The notes under the pieces were generated by a model that saw only the letters and a list, made by a program, of their open reading frames with translations, made no database searches and was not told the DNA's origin. A stretch of DNA of 64,000 nt from Roseiflexaceae bacterium (GTDB taxonomy: Bacteria > Chloroflexota > Chloroflexia > Chloroflexales > Roseiflexaceae). Shown one piece after another: positions 25,154-34,872 of the stretch. The position numbers and the translations under genes were made by a program. Position 1 is the first letter of the stretch, and each line of letters starts with the position of its first letter. The stretch covers positions 1 to 64,000 of the forward strand of contig CANFUF010000001.1 of NCBI GenBank assembly GCA_947450095.1. The letters run 5' to 3'.

Positions 25154-26623
25154 CTACAGCCATGTTCCAGCCGGTACTTCACCAATTTCGTTGGCAGCAA
25201 TGGCGTTTTGGCGCAGCTCAGCCAGTTCACCACACCCTTTGCGGGCCGGGAACACCTTGCCGGGGTTGAACAATTCACGCGGATCAAACGAGCGACGCAA
25301 CCCAGCCATCGCAGCCAAGTCTGCCGTGGTAAACAAAATATCCATGTAGTCGCGTTTTTCGACGCCAATGCCATGTTCGCCACTCACCACCCCGCCCAGC
25401 CGCACCGATTCTTTGAGGATTTCGGTGGCGGCACCGAGGGCGCGCTCGAGTTGGGCGCGGTCACGGCGATCGAACAAAATCAGCGGATGCAAATTACCGT
25501 CGCCGGCATGAAAGACGTTGGCAATGGGTAGGTGGAAATCACGTGAGACATCCCCTACATGCGCCAAAATACTCGGCAACTTGGTGCGGGGCACCACCGT
25601 ATCCACCAAGTAATAGCTGGGGGATAAGCGTCCCATCGCCCCAAAGGCGTTTTTGCGAGCCGCCCAGACTTGGGCTTGCTCAGCTGGGGTGGTAGCAGGG
25701 CGGACTTCGATGGCACCGTGGTCACGACAAATCTGGGTCACATCGCGCAACAAATCGTCGAGACCTTCTTCGACCCCGTCGATTTCGATGAGCAACGCCG
25801 ACCCCGCACTTTCGGGCAACCCTAGTTTGTACATGCCATTGACTGCTTTGATGGCCAGTTTGTCCATCATTTCGAGAGCCGCCGGGAGCAGCCCACGGGC
25901 GATGATGGTCGAGACCGTTTGCGATGCCGAAGGGATATCGGGGAAGAGCGCCAATACCACCCGCAACGACTCGGGCAGGCGGGTCATGCGCACCCAGGCT
26001 TCGGTGACGATGCCAAACATCCCTTCGGAGCCAGTCATCACCCCCGCCAAATCATAACCGACGGTATCGACACTGCCATTGCCCGTCCAAATCAGCTCAC
26101 CATTGGGGAGCACGGTGCGCAACGCCAGCACATGGTTGGTGGTCATGCCGTACTTGAGGCAATGGGGGCCACCACTATTGTTGGCGATATTGCCTCCCAG
26201 AGTGCAGGCTTTTTGGCTCGAAGGGTCAGGCATAAAGGCATAGCCATAGTTGGCGAGGTGTTGCGATAATTCCCAGTTAATCACCCCAGGTTGAACAAGC
26301 GCCCGTTTGTTACGGGTATCAACCTCGAGAACTTTATCCATGCGGGTAGTGGCAATCACAATCCCACCATGAATAGGGGTGGCACCACCCGACAGCCCCG
26401 TACCGGCGCCCCGTGCCACCACAGGCACTCCGGCAGCCACAGCGAGCTTGACCACTGCGCCAGTTTGGCTACTCGAGCGGGGTAATACCACCAGATTGGG
26501 GGCATGCAAATCCATCACACAGCCATCGGCTTCGTACGTGAGCAACGCCGCCGCACCGTCAATGACGCCATCGTGACCGACAATTGCCCGTAGGGCTGTG
26601 ACAAGTTGCGCCAGTTGTTGCAT
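25154..26623 (-). CDS. glcD: FAD-linked oxidase, glycolate oxidase subunit GlcD-like
   Basis: A 489-residue flavoprotein oxidising glycolate or a related 2-hydroxy acid. FAD-binding features: ARGAGTGLSGGA near 70, PDPSSQKACTLGGNIANNSGG near 130, TGSEGMFGIVTE near 195. The catalytic C-terminal domain has HAGDGNLHP near 365 and GEHGIGVEK near 413. It ends with a short Cys-containing tail. It is the first gene of a glcD-glcE pair. A -10 box TATAAT (26661-26666, minus strand) lies 38 bp upstream. It fits handling of glycolate or of 2-hydroxy acids from sugar-acid breakdown elsewhere in this window. Confidence 0.92.
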   Translation of the reverse strand: MQQLAQLVTALRAIVGHDGVIDGAAALLTYEADGCVMDLHAPNLVVLPRSSSQTGAVVKLAVAAGVPVVARGAGTGLSGGATPIHGGIVIATTRMDKVLEVDTRNKRALVQPGVINWELSQHLANYGYAFMPDPSSQKACTLGGNIANNSGGPHCLKYGMTTNHVLALRTVLPNGELIWTGNGSVDTVGYDLAGVMTGSEGMFGIVTEAWVRMTRLPESLRVVLALFPDIPSASQTVSTIIARGLLPAALEMMDKLAIKAVNGMYKLGLPESAGSALLIEIDGVEEGLDDLLRDVTQICRDHGAIEVRPATTPAEQAQVWAARKNAFGAMGRLSPSYYLVDTVVPRTKLPSILAHVGDVSRDFHLPIANVFHAGDGNLHPLILFDRRDRAQLERALGAATEILKESVRLGGVVSGEHGIGVEKRDYMDILFTTADLAAMAGLRRSFDPRELFNPGKVFPARKGCGELAELRQNAIAANEIGEVPAGTWL

Positions 26624-26944
26624 AACAGTTCACTTCATTGCATATATTTGTATATGGTGCATTATACCCTTGTTACACCGGGGGTATTTTTATGGATGCT
26701 GTCGTCCACCAGCCTACGTATTTGGCACGATCAATCATTACCGACAGCACAATGAGATCAGACTACGCATAACCAGCCGGCACCCCACATATCCATTAAC
26801 ACTAGATATATCAATTGTGGCGTAGGCATTGGAAATTATCAATAAATTATTAAGATTCAACAATTTCCATCACAAAAAAGAGCTGTTTTTTCAATACAAT
26901 GTATAATAAAGAATAAGCACCATCTACTAACGAGTATCAATAAT
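26624..26944. promoter_or_regulatory. Divergent promoter region, glcD versus two-component system
   Basis: A 321-bp AT-rich gap without genes. Minus-strand -10 TATAAT (26661-26666) serves glcD; plus-strand TATAAT (26902-26907) lies 38 bp before the response regulator start. Neither has a good -35, so activators may be needed. No clear palindrome was found. Confidence 0.5.
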
Positions 26945-27628
26945 ATGCAACAACCCAAACAGATATTAATTATTGACGACGATCAACAAATTCGTGAAAT
27001 TAGTGCAGAATATTTACGGAATAATGAATTCACCGTTCATACTGCAACCAATGGCGTATTGGCGCTCCAATTGTGTATCACCCACGAATTTGATTGTATT
27101 TTGCTTGATTTGATGATGCCACAAATGGATGGTGAAACATTTATGACGACTTTCCGCGCCATGAAAAACACACCGATTATTATCAATTCGGCCCGCATTG
27201 ATGACGATGACAAAGTCCATTTTTTAGAACTCGGTGCCGATGATTACATAGTAAAGCCGACAAATTTACGTGAATTAGTTGCCCGTATCAATGCGGTAAT
27301 TCGGCGTACCACTCAAACCAACGATGTTACATTTACTAGCGATAAATTACGTATTAATCCAAGCAACCGCAGCGTGATTATCAATGAAAAAACTATCGCG
27401 TTAACCCACACCGAATATCTCGTTCTCGCAAGCCTGATGGCACAAGCAGGACAAACGGTCAGCAGATATGATTTAGTGCACATGGTATTCCAAGATACGT
27501 CAATGTTTAGTAATTACCGTACCATTGATGTCCATATCTATAATCTCCGCAAAAAAATCGAACGTGACGTGGATAATCCAGAATTTATCATTACCGTATA
27601 CGGTGCTGGCTACCGGTACAACGCGTAA
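26945..27628 (+). CDS. OmpR/PhoB-family response regulator
   Basis: A 227-residue DNA-binding response regulator. The receiver domain (residues ~5-118) has the acidic pair in IIDDDQQ, phospho-acceptor Asp in ILLDLMMPQMDG (~54), the Ser of INSARID in the Thr/Ser position, and Lys in DYIVKPTN. The winged-helix DNA-binding domain (~128-225) ends in the typical VYGAGYRY. It is followed 16 bp later by its sensor kinase. The target genes are unknown; glcDE lies divergent upstream. Confidence 0.93.
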   Translation: MQQPKQILIIDDDQQIREISAEYLRNNEFTVHTATNGVLALQLCITHEFDCILLDLMMPQMDGETFMTTFRAMKNTPIIINSARIDDDDKVHFLELGADDYIVKPTNLRELVARINAVIRRTTQTNDVTFTSDKLRINPSNRSVIINEKTIALTHTEYLVLASLMAQAGQTVSRYDLVHMVFQDTSMFSNYRTIDVHIYNLRKKIERDVDNPEFIITVYGAGYRYNA

Positions 27629-27644
27629 ATTCGAGGATATCAGT

Positions 27645-28769
27645 ATGTTTAAATTTGTCAAAAAACTGAATTCGCTCCAAAGTCGGGTCATGGCGTGGAT
27701 TTTAATTGTCGTGATCCCAATACTCGGGTTGACTTCAATTTGGGTTTATCTATTTCTAAATTATTTTTATAGCCATTATATGATTACCCCGTTAGTCGCT
27801 GATGCAGTACCACAATCAATCAGTTCTACACAGCCATTAGTACACGAAACACTCATCGCGTGGGGGATTTTATTAGGGATTATTAGTATCTATATCGGTA
27901 TTATCAATGTTATTGCCCAAAAACGCATGCAACAACTATTACTACGCTTTAAGCACAACACAATCACGCCCAACGATACCCAAGCATCAAATAATCTGGA
28001 CTTCCCCGCAGAAGTATACCAAGTTATTAATGCTATTGCAGACCTCAACAAAGAAACCGAACAAAAACTCAACCAATATCAACAAATTAACGCCGACATG
28101 ACCCACGAGCTACGGAGTCCGTTACATACCATTGGTTTAGCCATCGAAAGCATCCGTGAGGGACTCATCACCCCTACCCCACAAATGTTTGCGATTTTGT
28201 ACAACGAAGTGCGACGCATCCATCGACTCGTCGAAGACATGCGCACCTTATCACTCTTGGACATCAATAAATTTCCACTCTACTGCCAACCAACCAATCT
28301 CCACGAGATTTTGGTGCATGTGGCCACCGCCAAATCAATACCTGCTCAACACAATAACGTGTGCATCACCGTATGTGAGTCTCGCAATATCACGGTCCAT
28401 ATCGATATCGACCGAATTATCCAAGCAATCTCTAATATTCTCGATAATGCCATCCGCCATAGTCCGGCGGGGAGCACGATTGCGGTTCATTACACCATCC
28501 ATAAATCTACCGTCCATCTATCAATATCTGATGCCGGTACCGGCATCGACCCAGCCGAAATCCCTCATCTCTTTACCCGCTTTTATCGTGGCAAAAATGC
28601 AAAAGGGCAAGGATCTGGACTTGGGTTAGCGATTGCCCATGCAATTATTACGGCCCATGGTGGCACAATCACGATTGATTCCATCATCAATCAAGGTACT
28701 ACCATCACGATTCTACTCCCCTGTGAATGTCCTACAATACGTAATTTTACACAAAACACCACACAATAA
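27645..28769 (+). CDS. Sensor histidine kinase
   Basis: A 374-residue membrane kinase partnering the upstream regulator. Two transmembrane helices (~18-40 and ~65-87) enclose a very short extracytoplasmic loop of ~25 residues, so it probably senses within the membrane or through a partner. A HAMP-like linker follows. The H-box is DMTHELRSPLH (His ~150), N-box NILDNAIRHSP, G1 DAGTGID, F-box LFTRFYRG, and G2 GSGLGLAIA. ATG 27645 follows GAGGATAT; the longer open frame starts inside the response regulator gene. Confidence 0.92.
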   Translation: MFKFVKKLNSLQSRVMAWILIVVIPILGLTSIWVYLFLNYFYSHYMITPLVADAVPQSISSTQPLVHETLIAWGILLGIISIYIGIINVIAQKRMQQLLLRFKHNTITPNDTQASNNLDFPAEVYQVINAIADLNKETEQKLNQYQQINADMTHELRSPLHTIGLAIESIREGLITPTPQMFAILYNEVRRIHRLVEDMRTLSLLDINKFPLYCQPTNLHEILVHVATAKSIPAQHNNVCITVCESRNITVHIDIDRIIQAISNILDNAIRHSPAGSTIAVHYTIHKSTVHLSISDAGTGIDPAEIPHLFTRFYRGKNAKGQGSGLGLAIAHAIITAHGGTITIDSIINQGTTITILLPCECPTIRNFTQNTTQ

Positions 28770-28910
28770 AACACCCCCTGCTCACCTCCAAATCAACATA
28801 CGCCACCATAAATACGAGCAACACATATGCTTTTGGGAGATGGAAATAGGTCGTATTTGGGGGGGATTAAACAGATTAAATGAGTTTTCGATTTCATCAA
28901 ATTGTTCTAG

Positions 28911-28939
28911 TTGTTGATTTAGGAAGTGCATGATAGAAT
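28911..28939 (+). promoter_or_regulatory. Promoter of the DUF5107-TPR gene
   Basis: TTGTTG (28911-28916), 17 bp, TAGAAT (28934-28939). Confidence 0.55.
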
Positions 28940-29023
28940 GGCGTTAGATTGCTGATAGCTGGCACCCAAAGTCATTAAATCACCTGTATGACAGGGTTAT
29001 TACACAACGAAGTGAGTCACATC

Positions 29024-32000
29024 ATGGGCGATAGTGCACGCATCTGGAGCGAAGTCGTATCCATTCCCACCTACGGGATTGGCGAGCCACTCAAGCAGCC
29101 GTTGTTTTTGCATCAACGAGTCTATCAAGGCAGCAGTGGCGTTGTTTATCCCTACCCCGTGATAGATCGTGTCTTTGACGAAAAAAGAGACCAAAACTAC
29201 ACCGCTGTTTTTCTCGAAAATCAGTACCTCAAAATTATGATCTTGCCCGAGTTGGGTGGACGCGTGCAAATGGCGCTCGACAAAACCAACAACTACCACT
29301 TCGTCTATTACAACCAAGTCATCAAACCGGCCTTGGTGGGGTTGACGGGGCCGTGGATTTCGGGGGGGATCGAGTTCAACTGGCCGCAACACCACCGCCC
29401 CAGCACTTTTTTGCCCGTCGATTGGCGCATCGTCAGCAACGATGACGGCAGTGTGACCTTGTGGTGTAGCGAAGTCGAGCAAATGTTTTTTACCAAGGGG
29501 ATGCATGGCTTTACATTGCACCCCGACAAAGCGGTGCTCCAGATTGATGTGCAACTGAGCAATCGTACCAGCGAGCCCCAGACGTTTTTGTGGTGGGCCA
29601 ATCCGGCGGTGCATGTCAATGACGAATACCAATCGGTCTTCCCGCCCGATGTGCATGCGGTGATGGATCATGGCAAGCGTGACGTCAGCGAATTCCCCAT
29701 CGCTAAGGGGACGTACTACAAAGTCGATTATGCCCCCGGTACCGATATTTCGCGCTACAAAAACATCCCCGTGCCCACGTCGTACATGGCCTATCATTCC
29801 GATTACGACTTCGTGGGCAACTACGACCATTCACGCCAGGCCGGCATGATGCATGTAGCCAACCATCATCTCGTGCCCGGCAAAAAACAATGGACGTGGG
29901 GCAATAGTGATTTTGGGCAAATGTGGGACCGCCAGCTGACAGACGAAGATGGTCCGTACATTGAATTGATGTGTGGCGCATTCACCGACAACCAGCCCGA
30001 TTTTTCGTGGTTGATGCCTGGCGAAGAAAAACGCTTCCAGCAAAACTTCATGCCCTACAAAAACATCGGGCCCGCCAGCAACGCCAATACCGATGCCGTC
30101 GTCCATTTGCACGTAGCCCAAGACGTCGCCCATGTGGGCGTATACGTCTCGAGTCCACTCAATTGTCGCGTCACGCTCCATCACAAGGGCAACCTGCTGT
30201 GGCAACGCGAATTGCCGTTATCACCGACCATCACGTTAAGCGAACAAGTGCCGCTCCCCGCAGACATCGCCGACCACGAATTGACCCTGCGGGTCACTAA
30301 TCGAGCTAACGAGCAGGAGCTCATCAGTTATACCCCGCCCCGCGAACGGAGTGGTGAGATCCCGGCACCCGCCACCCCTGCTGCCAATCCCAGCGATATT
30401 GCCAGCAGCGACGAATTGTTTCTTAATGGTTTGCACCTCGAGCAATATCGCCACGCCACCTACCACCCCGAAGATTACTACATGGAAGCGTTGCGGCGCG
30501 ACCCTCACGACAGTCGCTGCAACAACGCCATGGGGTTGTTGTTGTTGCGCCGAGGTGATTTTGCAGCGGCCGAGCAGTTCTTCCGACGGGCCATCAGCCG
30601 CCTCACCAGCCGCAACCCCAACCCCTACGACGGCGAGGCCTATTACAACCTCGGGTTAGCGTTACGCTATCAAGCACGCCTCGATGAGGCTTTTGATGCG
30701 TTTTTTAAAGCGACCTGGAATGCGGCCTGGCAAGATTCGGCATTTTTTGAGTTGGCCTGTATCGCGGGGTGCCAACAACGCCTACCCCAAGCGCTCGAAT
30801 TGGCTCGTCAAGCCTTGCGCCGCAACTGGAGCCATCACCGCGCCCGCTTCGTCGAAATCAGCCTACTCCGCCGGCTCGGGCGCCGTGACGAGGCGATTGC
30901 TAGCTGCCAGGTGGCCTTGCAACTCGACCCCATGGACGCCGGCGCGGCCAACGAGTTGGTGCAACTCGGCGCACCAACCACCATTGCCGAGTCGTTGCGC
31001 TGGGACATTCCCAAATTCGAAGCCGTCGCCCTCGATTATTTAGCCTGTGGTGACTACGACATGGCCCTCGGCATGTGTAGCATGGCACCACAATACGGCC
31101 CCATGTTGCACTACCTCGCCGCTTGGATCCACGCCCTGCGTGGCACGCCCGCAACGGCGACTATTGACGAACAGACCGGCGCCAGCACACTGACCGATTG
31201 GGTCCAAGAATCGTTGCGGGTGGCGCGCCTACGCACCATTGATTGGTGCTTCCCCCATCGCCTCATCCATGTGCCCATGTTGCAATTTGCCTTGCAACAC
31301 TATCCCGCCGACGGTAATGCGGCCTATTTGCTGGGTAATTTTTGGTATGCCCACCAGATGCCTGACCGCGCCATTGAATGCTGGCAACACGCCGTGCAAT
31401 ATACCCCCGACAATGCCGTGGCCTGGCGCAATCTCGGCTTGGCCTACGTCAATCATCACCAAGAGCTAGCGGCAGGTCAGGATGCCTATCAACGGGCACT
31501 TGCACTTAGCCCCCACGATGCGCGGTTGTTGTACGAAGCTGATCAGCTGGCCCAAATCAGTGGCGGTGACCCCACAGCCCGACTCACCCGCCTCGCCAAC
31601 AATATGGCGTTGGTGCTCGAACGCGATGATTTGACGATTTCGTATGTGACACTGCTCAATATCCATGGGCGCTATGCCGAGGCCCTCGATATATTAACTA
31701 CACGCATGTTTCATCCTTGGGAAGGAGGCGAGGGGCGCGTCGCAGCCCAACACACCATCGCCATTATCGGCATGGCCGAACAGTCCATGCAGGCAGGGCA
31801 ATTCCGCGCGGCAATTACGTTTTTGCAACGAGCCATCAATTACCCCGTCAACCTCGGTGAAGGCAAACTGCCTGGCGCCAACGAAAACAACCTGCATTAC
31901 TTGATGGGTATAGCCTATGCTGCCCTCGGCGATAACGCTACAGCCCAACAGGCGTGGCAATTGGCCACCCGTGGGGATAGCCAACCAACATCGGCGATTT

Positions 32001-32344
32001 ACTACAACGACCAACCACCCGATATGATTTTTTATCAAGGGTTAGCGTGGCGGAAATTGGGGGATAATGGACGCGCCGAGGCGATATTCCAAAATTTGAT
32101 TGCGTATGGACGAGCCCATGCCAACGAGCAGATCCGCACCGATTATTTCGCAGTATCGCTACCGAGTTTTCTCGTGTTTAATGATGACCCAACCCTGCGC
32201 AATCAAATTCATTGTCATTACATGCAGGCGTTGGGATTACTCGGATTAACCCATCCAGATGCCATTGCCGCTTTTGATGAATTATTATCCCGTGACGCCC
32301 ATCATCAAGGAGCACGCTACCATCGCGACTTTCGCCATCGTTAA
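29024..32344 (+). CDS. DUF5107 domain protein with tetratricopeptide repeats
   Basis: A 1106-residue cytosolic protein with no signal peptide. The N-terminal DUF5107 region (~1-330), an aldose-epimerase-like beta fold, contains VYQGSSGVVYPYPVID, LPELGGRVQMA, GGIEFNWPQHH and PAVHVNDEYQ. From ~420 onward at least eight TPR-like helical pairs occur (GLLLLRRGDFAAAEQFFRR and AYYNLGLALRYQ mark the first two). DUF5107-TPR proteins are regularly found in sugar-utilisation loci, where a carbohydrate-binding or mutarotase role is suspected but unproven. ATG 29024 begins at the domain; an upstream ATG (28988) is also in frame and the ribosome-binding site is weak for both. Confidence 0.8.
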   Translation: MGDSARIWSEVVSIPTYGIGEPLKQPLFLHQRVYQGSSGVVYPYPVIDRVFDEKRDQNYTAVFLENQYLKIMILPELGGRVQMALDKTNNYHFVYYNQVIKPALVGLTGPWISGGIEFNWPQHHRPSTFLPVDWRIVSNDDGSVTLWCSEVEQMFFTKGMHGFTLHPDKAVLQIDVQLSNRTSEPQTFLWWANPAVHVNDEYQSVFPPDVHAVMDHGKRDVSEFPIAKGTYYKVDYAPGTDISRYKNIPVPTSYMAYHSDYDFVGNYDHSRQAGMMHVANHHLVPGKKQWTWGNSDFGQMWDRQLTDEDGPYIELMCGAFTDNQPDFSWLMPGEEKRFQQNFMPYKNIGPASNANTDAVVHLHVAQDVAHVGVYVSSPLNCRVTLHHKGNLLWQRELPLSPTITLSEQVPLPADIADHELTLRVTNRANEQELISYTPPRERSGEIPAPATPAANPSDIASSDELFLNGLHLEQYRHATYHPEDYYMEALRRDPHDSRCNNAMGLLLLRRGDFAAAEQFFRRAISRLTSRNPNPYDGEAYYNLGLALRYQARLDEAFDAFFKATWNAAWQDSAFFELACIAGCQQRLPQALELARQALRRNWSHHRARFVEISLLRRLGRRDEAIASCQVALQLDPMDAGAANELVQLGAPTTIAESLRWDIPKFEAVALDYLACGDYDMALGMCSMAPQYGPMLHYLAAWIHALRGTPATATIDEQTGASTLTDWVQESLRVARLRTIDWCFPHRLIHVPMLQFALQHYPADGNAAYLLGNFWYAHQMPDRAIECWQHAVQYTPDNAVAWRNLGLAYVNHHQELAAGQDAYQRALALSPHDARLLYEADQLAQISGGDPTARLTRLANNMALVLERDDLTISYVTLLNIHGRYAEALDILTTRMFHPWEGGEGRVAAQHTIAIIGMAEQSMQAGQFRAAITFLQRAINYPVNLGEGKLPGANENNLHYLMGIAYAALGDNATAQQAWQLATRGDSQPTSAIYYNDQPPDMIFYQGLAWRKLGDNGRAEAIFQNLIAYGRAHANEQIRTDYFAVSLPSFLVFNDDPTLRNQIHCHYMQALGLLGLTHPDAIAAFDELLSRDAHHQGARYHRDFRHR

Positions 32345-32438
32345 GGTGTCGAAAACAATCCCGTCCGCCCACCAGTCAGCGTTGAATTTGCCCGTTGATC
32401 TGCGACATGCGTCGCGACAACAATAAAAGGAACCACCA

Positions 32439-34094
32439 ATGTTACCTCGTCTCCGTTTGGGAATCATGTTGAGTTTTGTGGTGTTTTTGATGGCGTGTGG
32501 CAGTAAACCAGCTGCTACCGTACCGACCGCCACTACCATCGATGCCATTGCCTCCACCATTGACGCCACCGCCACCACCGTCGATGCCACCACCACCGCC
32601 GTCGATGCCACCGCCACCGCCGTCGATGCCACCGCCACACCAGGCCATCACAAGATGACGGCTACCGCCCATCACAAAATGACGGCCACCCCACATCACA
32701 AAATGACGGCCACTGCCAAAACAACCCCAGACACAAAAGTCACTGCAGTCGCCAAGTCAACGGAAACCGCAGTTGCAACAGTCAACGCCGTGGCGGTCGA
32801 TGCCAAACCACGCCAACCAATTGCCGGTGGACCCACGTTGCTCGATAGTCGCATCGATGTCCGCCGCGTCACCGATGTCCCTGTCAACAGCATCCGCTTG
32901 GTCTATGACGCCAAAAATAGCAGCTTACTGATGCTTACCATTAGCGATGGATTGCAACGAATTAATCCTGTTGATGGCAAAAAAACCGTAGTCGCAAGCA
33001 TTACCGACATGCTAGGAGCTGCTGTTCCCGATGGTCTCGCTGTTGCCAATGACGGCACCGTCTATGTGGTCGGCAATGAAGCCGTCAAAACCATGACCAA
33101 AGCCGTAGTTCGCCGCGGGATCCCCAATGGGGCTGGGTATACGTGGGAAACCGTCGCCAGTACCGAACCATATCCCCGCAGTGATACCCCTTTTGACCAC
33201 TTGTTCAATGGTATCGTCGTCAGCAACAAATGGATTTATGTCACCAGTGGTTCACGCACCGATCATGGTGAAGTCGAAACCCAAAACGGCGCCTTTCCTG
33301 ATTTGCGTGAAGCTGCACTTACTGCCCGCATGTATCGTCTTGCCGCTGATAGCAAAGATGTCGTCCTCAAAAACGACGAAACTGCAGTCGCACCCTATGT
33401 CTATGCCCGTGGCTTCCGCAACGCCTTTGACCCCGCATTTGCACCAAATGGTGACTTATTTGTGGGCGACAATGGTCCTGATGCCGATTTGCCCGACGAA
33501 CTCAATTGGGTCCGCCAAGGCGGTCATTTCGGTTTCCCATGGCGCTTTGGTGATATCGACAATCCCCAGCGTGACCCCGCCTATGACCCCGCCAAAGACC
33601 TGCGCCTCCAGCCAGACTTTACTGCGGTACAAATCGGCGCCTATCACAACGACCCCACCTACCCTGCTGCCCCCGGAAAGTTTCTTGACCCGGTCATCAA
33701 TCAAGGTCCCGCCGCCACCAATTACCGCGGTGTCGATGGCAAATCACATGATGCCGCCCAAGAAGGCAAAACGCTGGCAGGTATCACGCCACATCGTTCA
33801 CCACTTGGATTAGTGTTCGCGAATAAAGATTTCCCCAAAAGCTGGCTTGGTAATAGCAAGACTCTGACAGGCTTCTTGTTGAGCTGGGGCGCAGCGGGTG
33901 GTACATTACCCGATCGTGGCCAAGATATGCTCGCACTCCAACTCAGCAAAAGTGGTGACAACTACACCATGACTGCCCGCCAAATCGTCCGTGATTTGCA
34001 CAACCCCATCGATAGTGCCATTGTGGGCGACAAAATCTACGTACTAGAATACGGCGATAAAGTCGCAATTTGGGAATTCACCTTCCACGAATAA
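32439..34094 (+). CDS. Lipoprotein, glucose/sorbosone dehydrogenase-like beta-propeller
   Basis: A 551-residue lipoprotein: signal peptide ending at lipobox FLMAC. A low-complexity linker (~25-125) of TxVDAT units and three HHKMTAT units follows. Then comes a ~400-residue propeller resembling soluble PQQ-type sugar dehydrogenases (GSDH family): DGLAVANDGTVYVV, AYVYARGFRNAFDPAFAP, GDNGPDADLPDELNWV and GHFGFPWRFGD are family-type blades and calcium/PQQ-region motifs. It may oxidise sugars or aldoses outside the membrane. It sits between DUF5107-TPR and the sugar-acid genes, consistent with periplasm-side sugar oxidation. PQQ binding itself is not shown by sequence. Confidence 0.78.
   Translation: MLPRLRLGIMLSFVVFLMACGSKPAATVPTATTIDAIASTIDATATTVDATTTAVDATATAVDATATPGHHKMTATAHHKMTATPHHKMTATAKTTPDTKVTAVAKSTETAVATVNAVAVDAKPRQPIAGGPTLLDSRIDVRRVTDVPVNSIRLVYDAKNSSLLMLTISDGLQRINPVDGKKTVVASITDMLGAAVPDGLAVANDGTVYVVGNEAVKTMTKAVVRRGIPNGAGYTWETVASTEPYPRSDTPFDHLFNGIVVSNKWIYVTSGSRTDHGEVETQNGAFPDLREAALTARMYRLAADSKDVVLKNDETAVAPYVYARGFRNAFDPAFAPNGDLFVGDNGPDADLPDELNWVRQGGHFGFPWRFGDIDNPQRDPAYDPAKDLRLQPDFTAVQIGAYHNDPTYPAAPGKFLDPVINQGPAATNYRGVDGKSHDAAQEGKTLAGITPHRSPLGLVFANKDFPKSWLGNSKTLTGFLLSWGAAGGTLPDRGQDMLALQLSKSGDNYTMTARQIVRDLHNPIDSAIVGDKIYVLEYGDKVAIWEFTFHE
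32540..32711 (+). repeat. In-frame low-complexity repeats in the lipoprotein linker
   Basis: Repeated GCCACCRCCGTCGAT-type units (encoding ATxVDAT) run from ~32540 to 32640, followed by three ~21-bp CATCACAAAATGACGGC-type units (HHKMTAT) to ~32711. Both are multiples of 3, so copy-number changes keep frame. Confidence 0.8.
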
Positions 34095-34114
34095 TAGTGC
34101 AGTAATAGGGTAGT

Positions 34115-34843
34115 ATGCCGCATCGTACCACTGACAATACACGCTTAGTGCGCAACGGACATATCTTTGGCTCATTGCTGAGCGAGCTCCAACAGCGTAT
34201 CCGCAAAGGAGAATGGCAACCAGGTAGCCATTTACCGAGTATTACGCATTTGGCACACTCGTTTGGCGTGAGCACAGGATCGGTGCGTGAGGCACTACGC
34301 TCGCTCCAATCGCTGGGAATGGTGCGTATCGAACATGGGCGTGGAGTCATTGTCATTAGTAATCAAATTGATGAAGATGTCCAAAACCCCCAAAACACCC
34401 CCACTATCGCCAATGTCGTAGCCTTGGCTGAAGCGCGGCGACTCATCGAACCCGAGCTTGCTGCGCTAGCCGCCGAACGTGGCAGTGATATTGAGCTCAC
34501 CGAAATCCTGCAACTTGCGATTACCATGGAACAACATGTCGTGGCAGGACTTGATTTTGGTGAATCAGATACTGCGTTCCATCATGCGATTGCCCACGCA
34601 GCCCACAACCCCGTCTTGAGTCAAATGATGATGAGTATGCACGATTTGTTTTTGATGAGTCGGCAACTCACCAGCAAAGAAGTCGGCATGACCGATCGTG
34701 CGGTACGTTATCATCGCTTAATCGCCGATGCTATTCAGACCCGCAATGCATCTCAAGCGCGCTTGCTGATGCTGGCCCACATGAATGATGCCCTTGGTAG
34801 TGTGCTCGCCATCGAAGCCCAGCAACAATCACAGAGCACTTAA
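34115..34843 (+). CDS. GntR-family transcriptional regulator, FadR/FCD subgroup
   Basis: A 242-residue DNA-binding protein. The winged helix (~10-80) shows RKGEWQPGSHLPS, SFGVSTGSVREALRSL and VRIEHGRGV. The FCD ligand domain (~100-230) has ARRLIEPELAALAAERG and the His/Asp metal-ligand pattern including FHHAIAHAAHNPVL and YHRLIADAI. FCD regulators bind sugar acids or organic acids, often with zinc. It is the first of a run of sugar-acid genes (epimerase, dehydratase, lactonase) that it likely controls, and it may also act on the convergent minus-strand block. The ligand is probably a uronate or aldarate, by context. Confidence 0.9.
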   Translation: MPHRTTDNTRLVRNGHIFGSLLSELQQRIRKGEWQPGSHLPSITHLAHSFGVSTGSVREALRSLQSLGMVRIEHGRGVIVISNQIDEDVQNPQNTPTIANVVALAEARRLIEPELAALAAERGSDIELTEILQLAITMEQHVVAGLDFGESDTAFHHAIAHAAHNPVLSQMMMSMHDLFLMSRQLTSKEVGMTDRAVRYHRLIADAIQTRNASQARLLMLAHMNDALGSVLAIEAQQQSQST

Positions 34844-34872
34844 GTTTTTGTAGTCAGAAAGAGCTTATACCC

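Noticed and set aside
23863-26623. Complete glycolate oxidase operon
   Set aside because: Only GlcD and GlcE are encoded; GlcF (iron-sulfur) is missing between the terminator and the divergent promoter region.
29000-29830. 276-codon minus-strand ORF within the DUF5107 gene
   Set aside because: Antisense shadow; the forward frame has strong family motifs.
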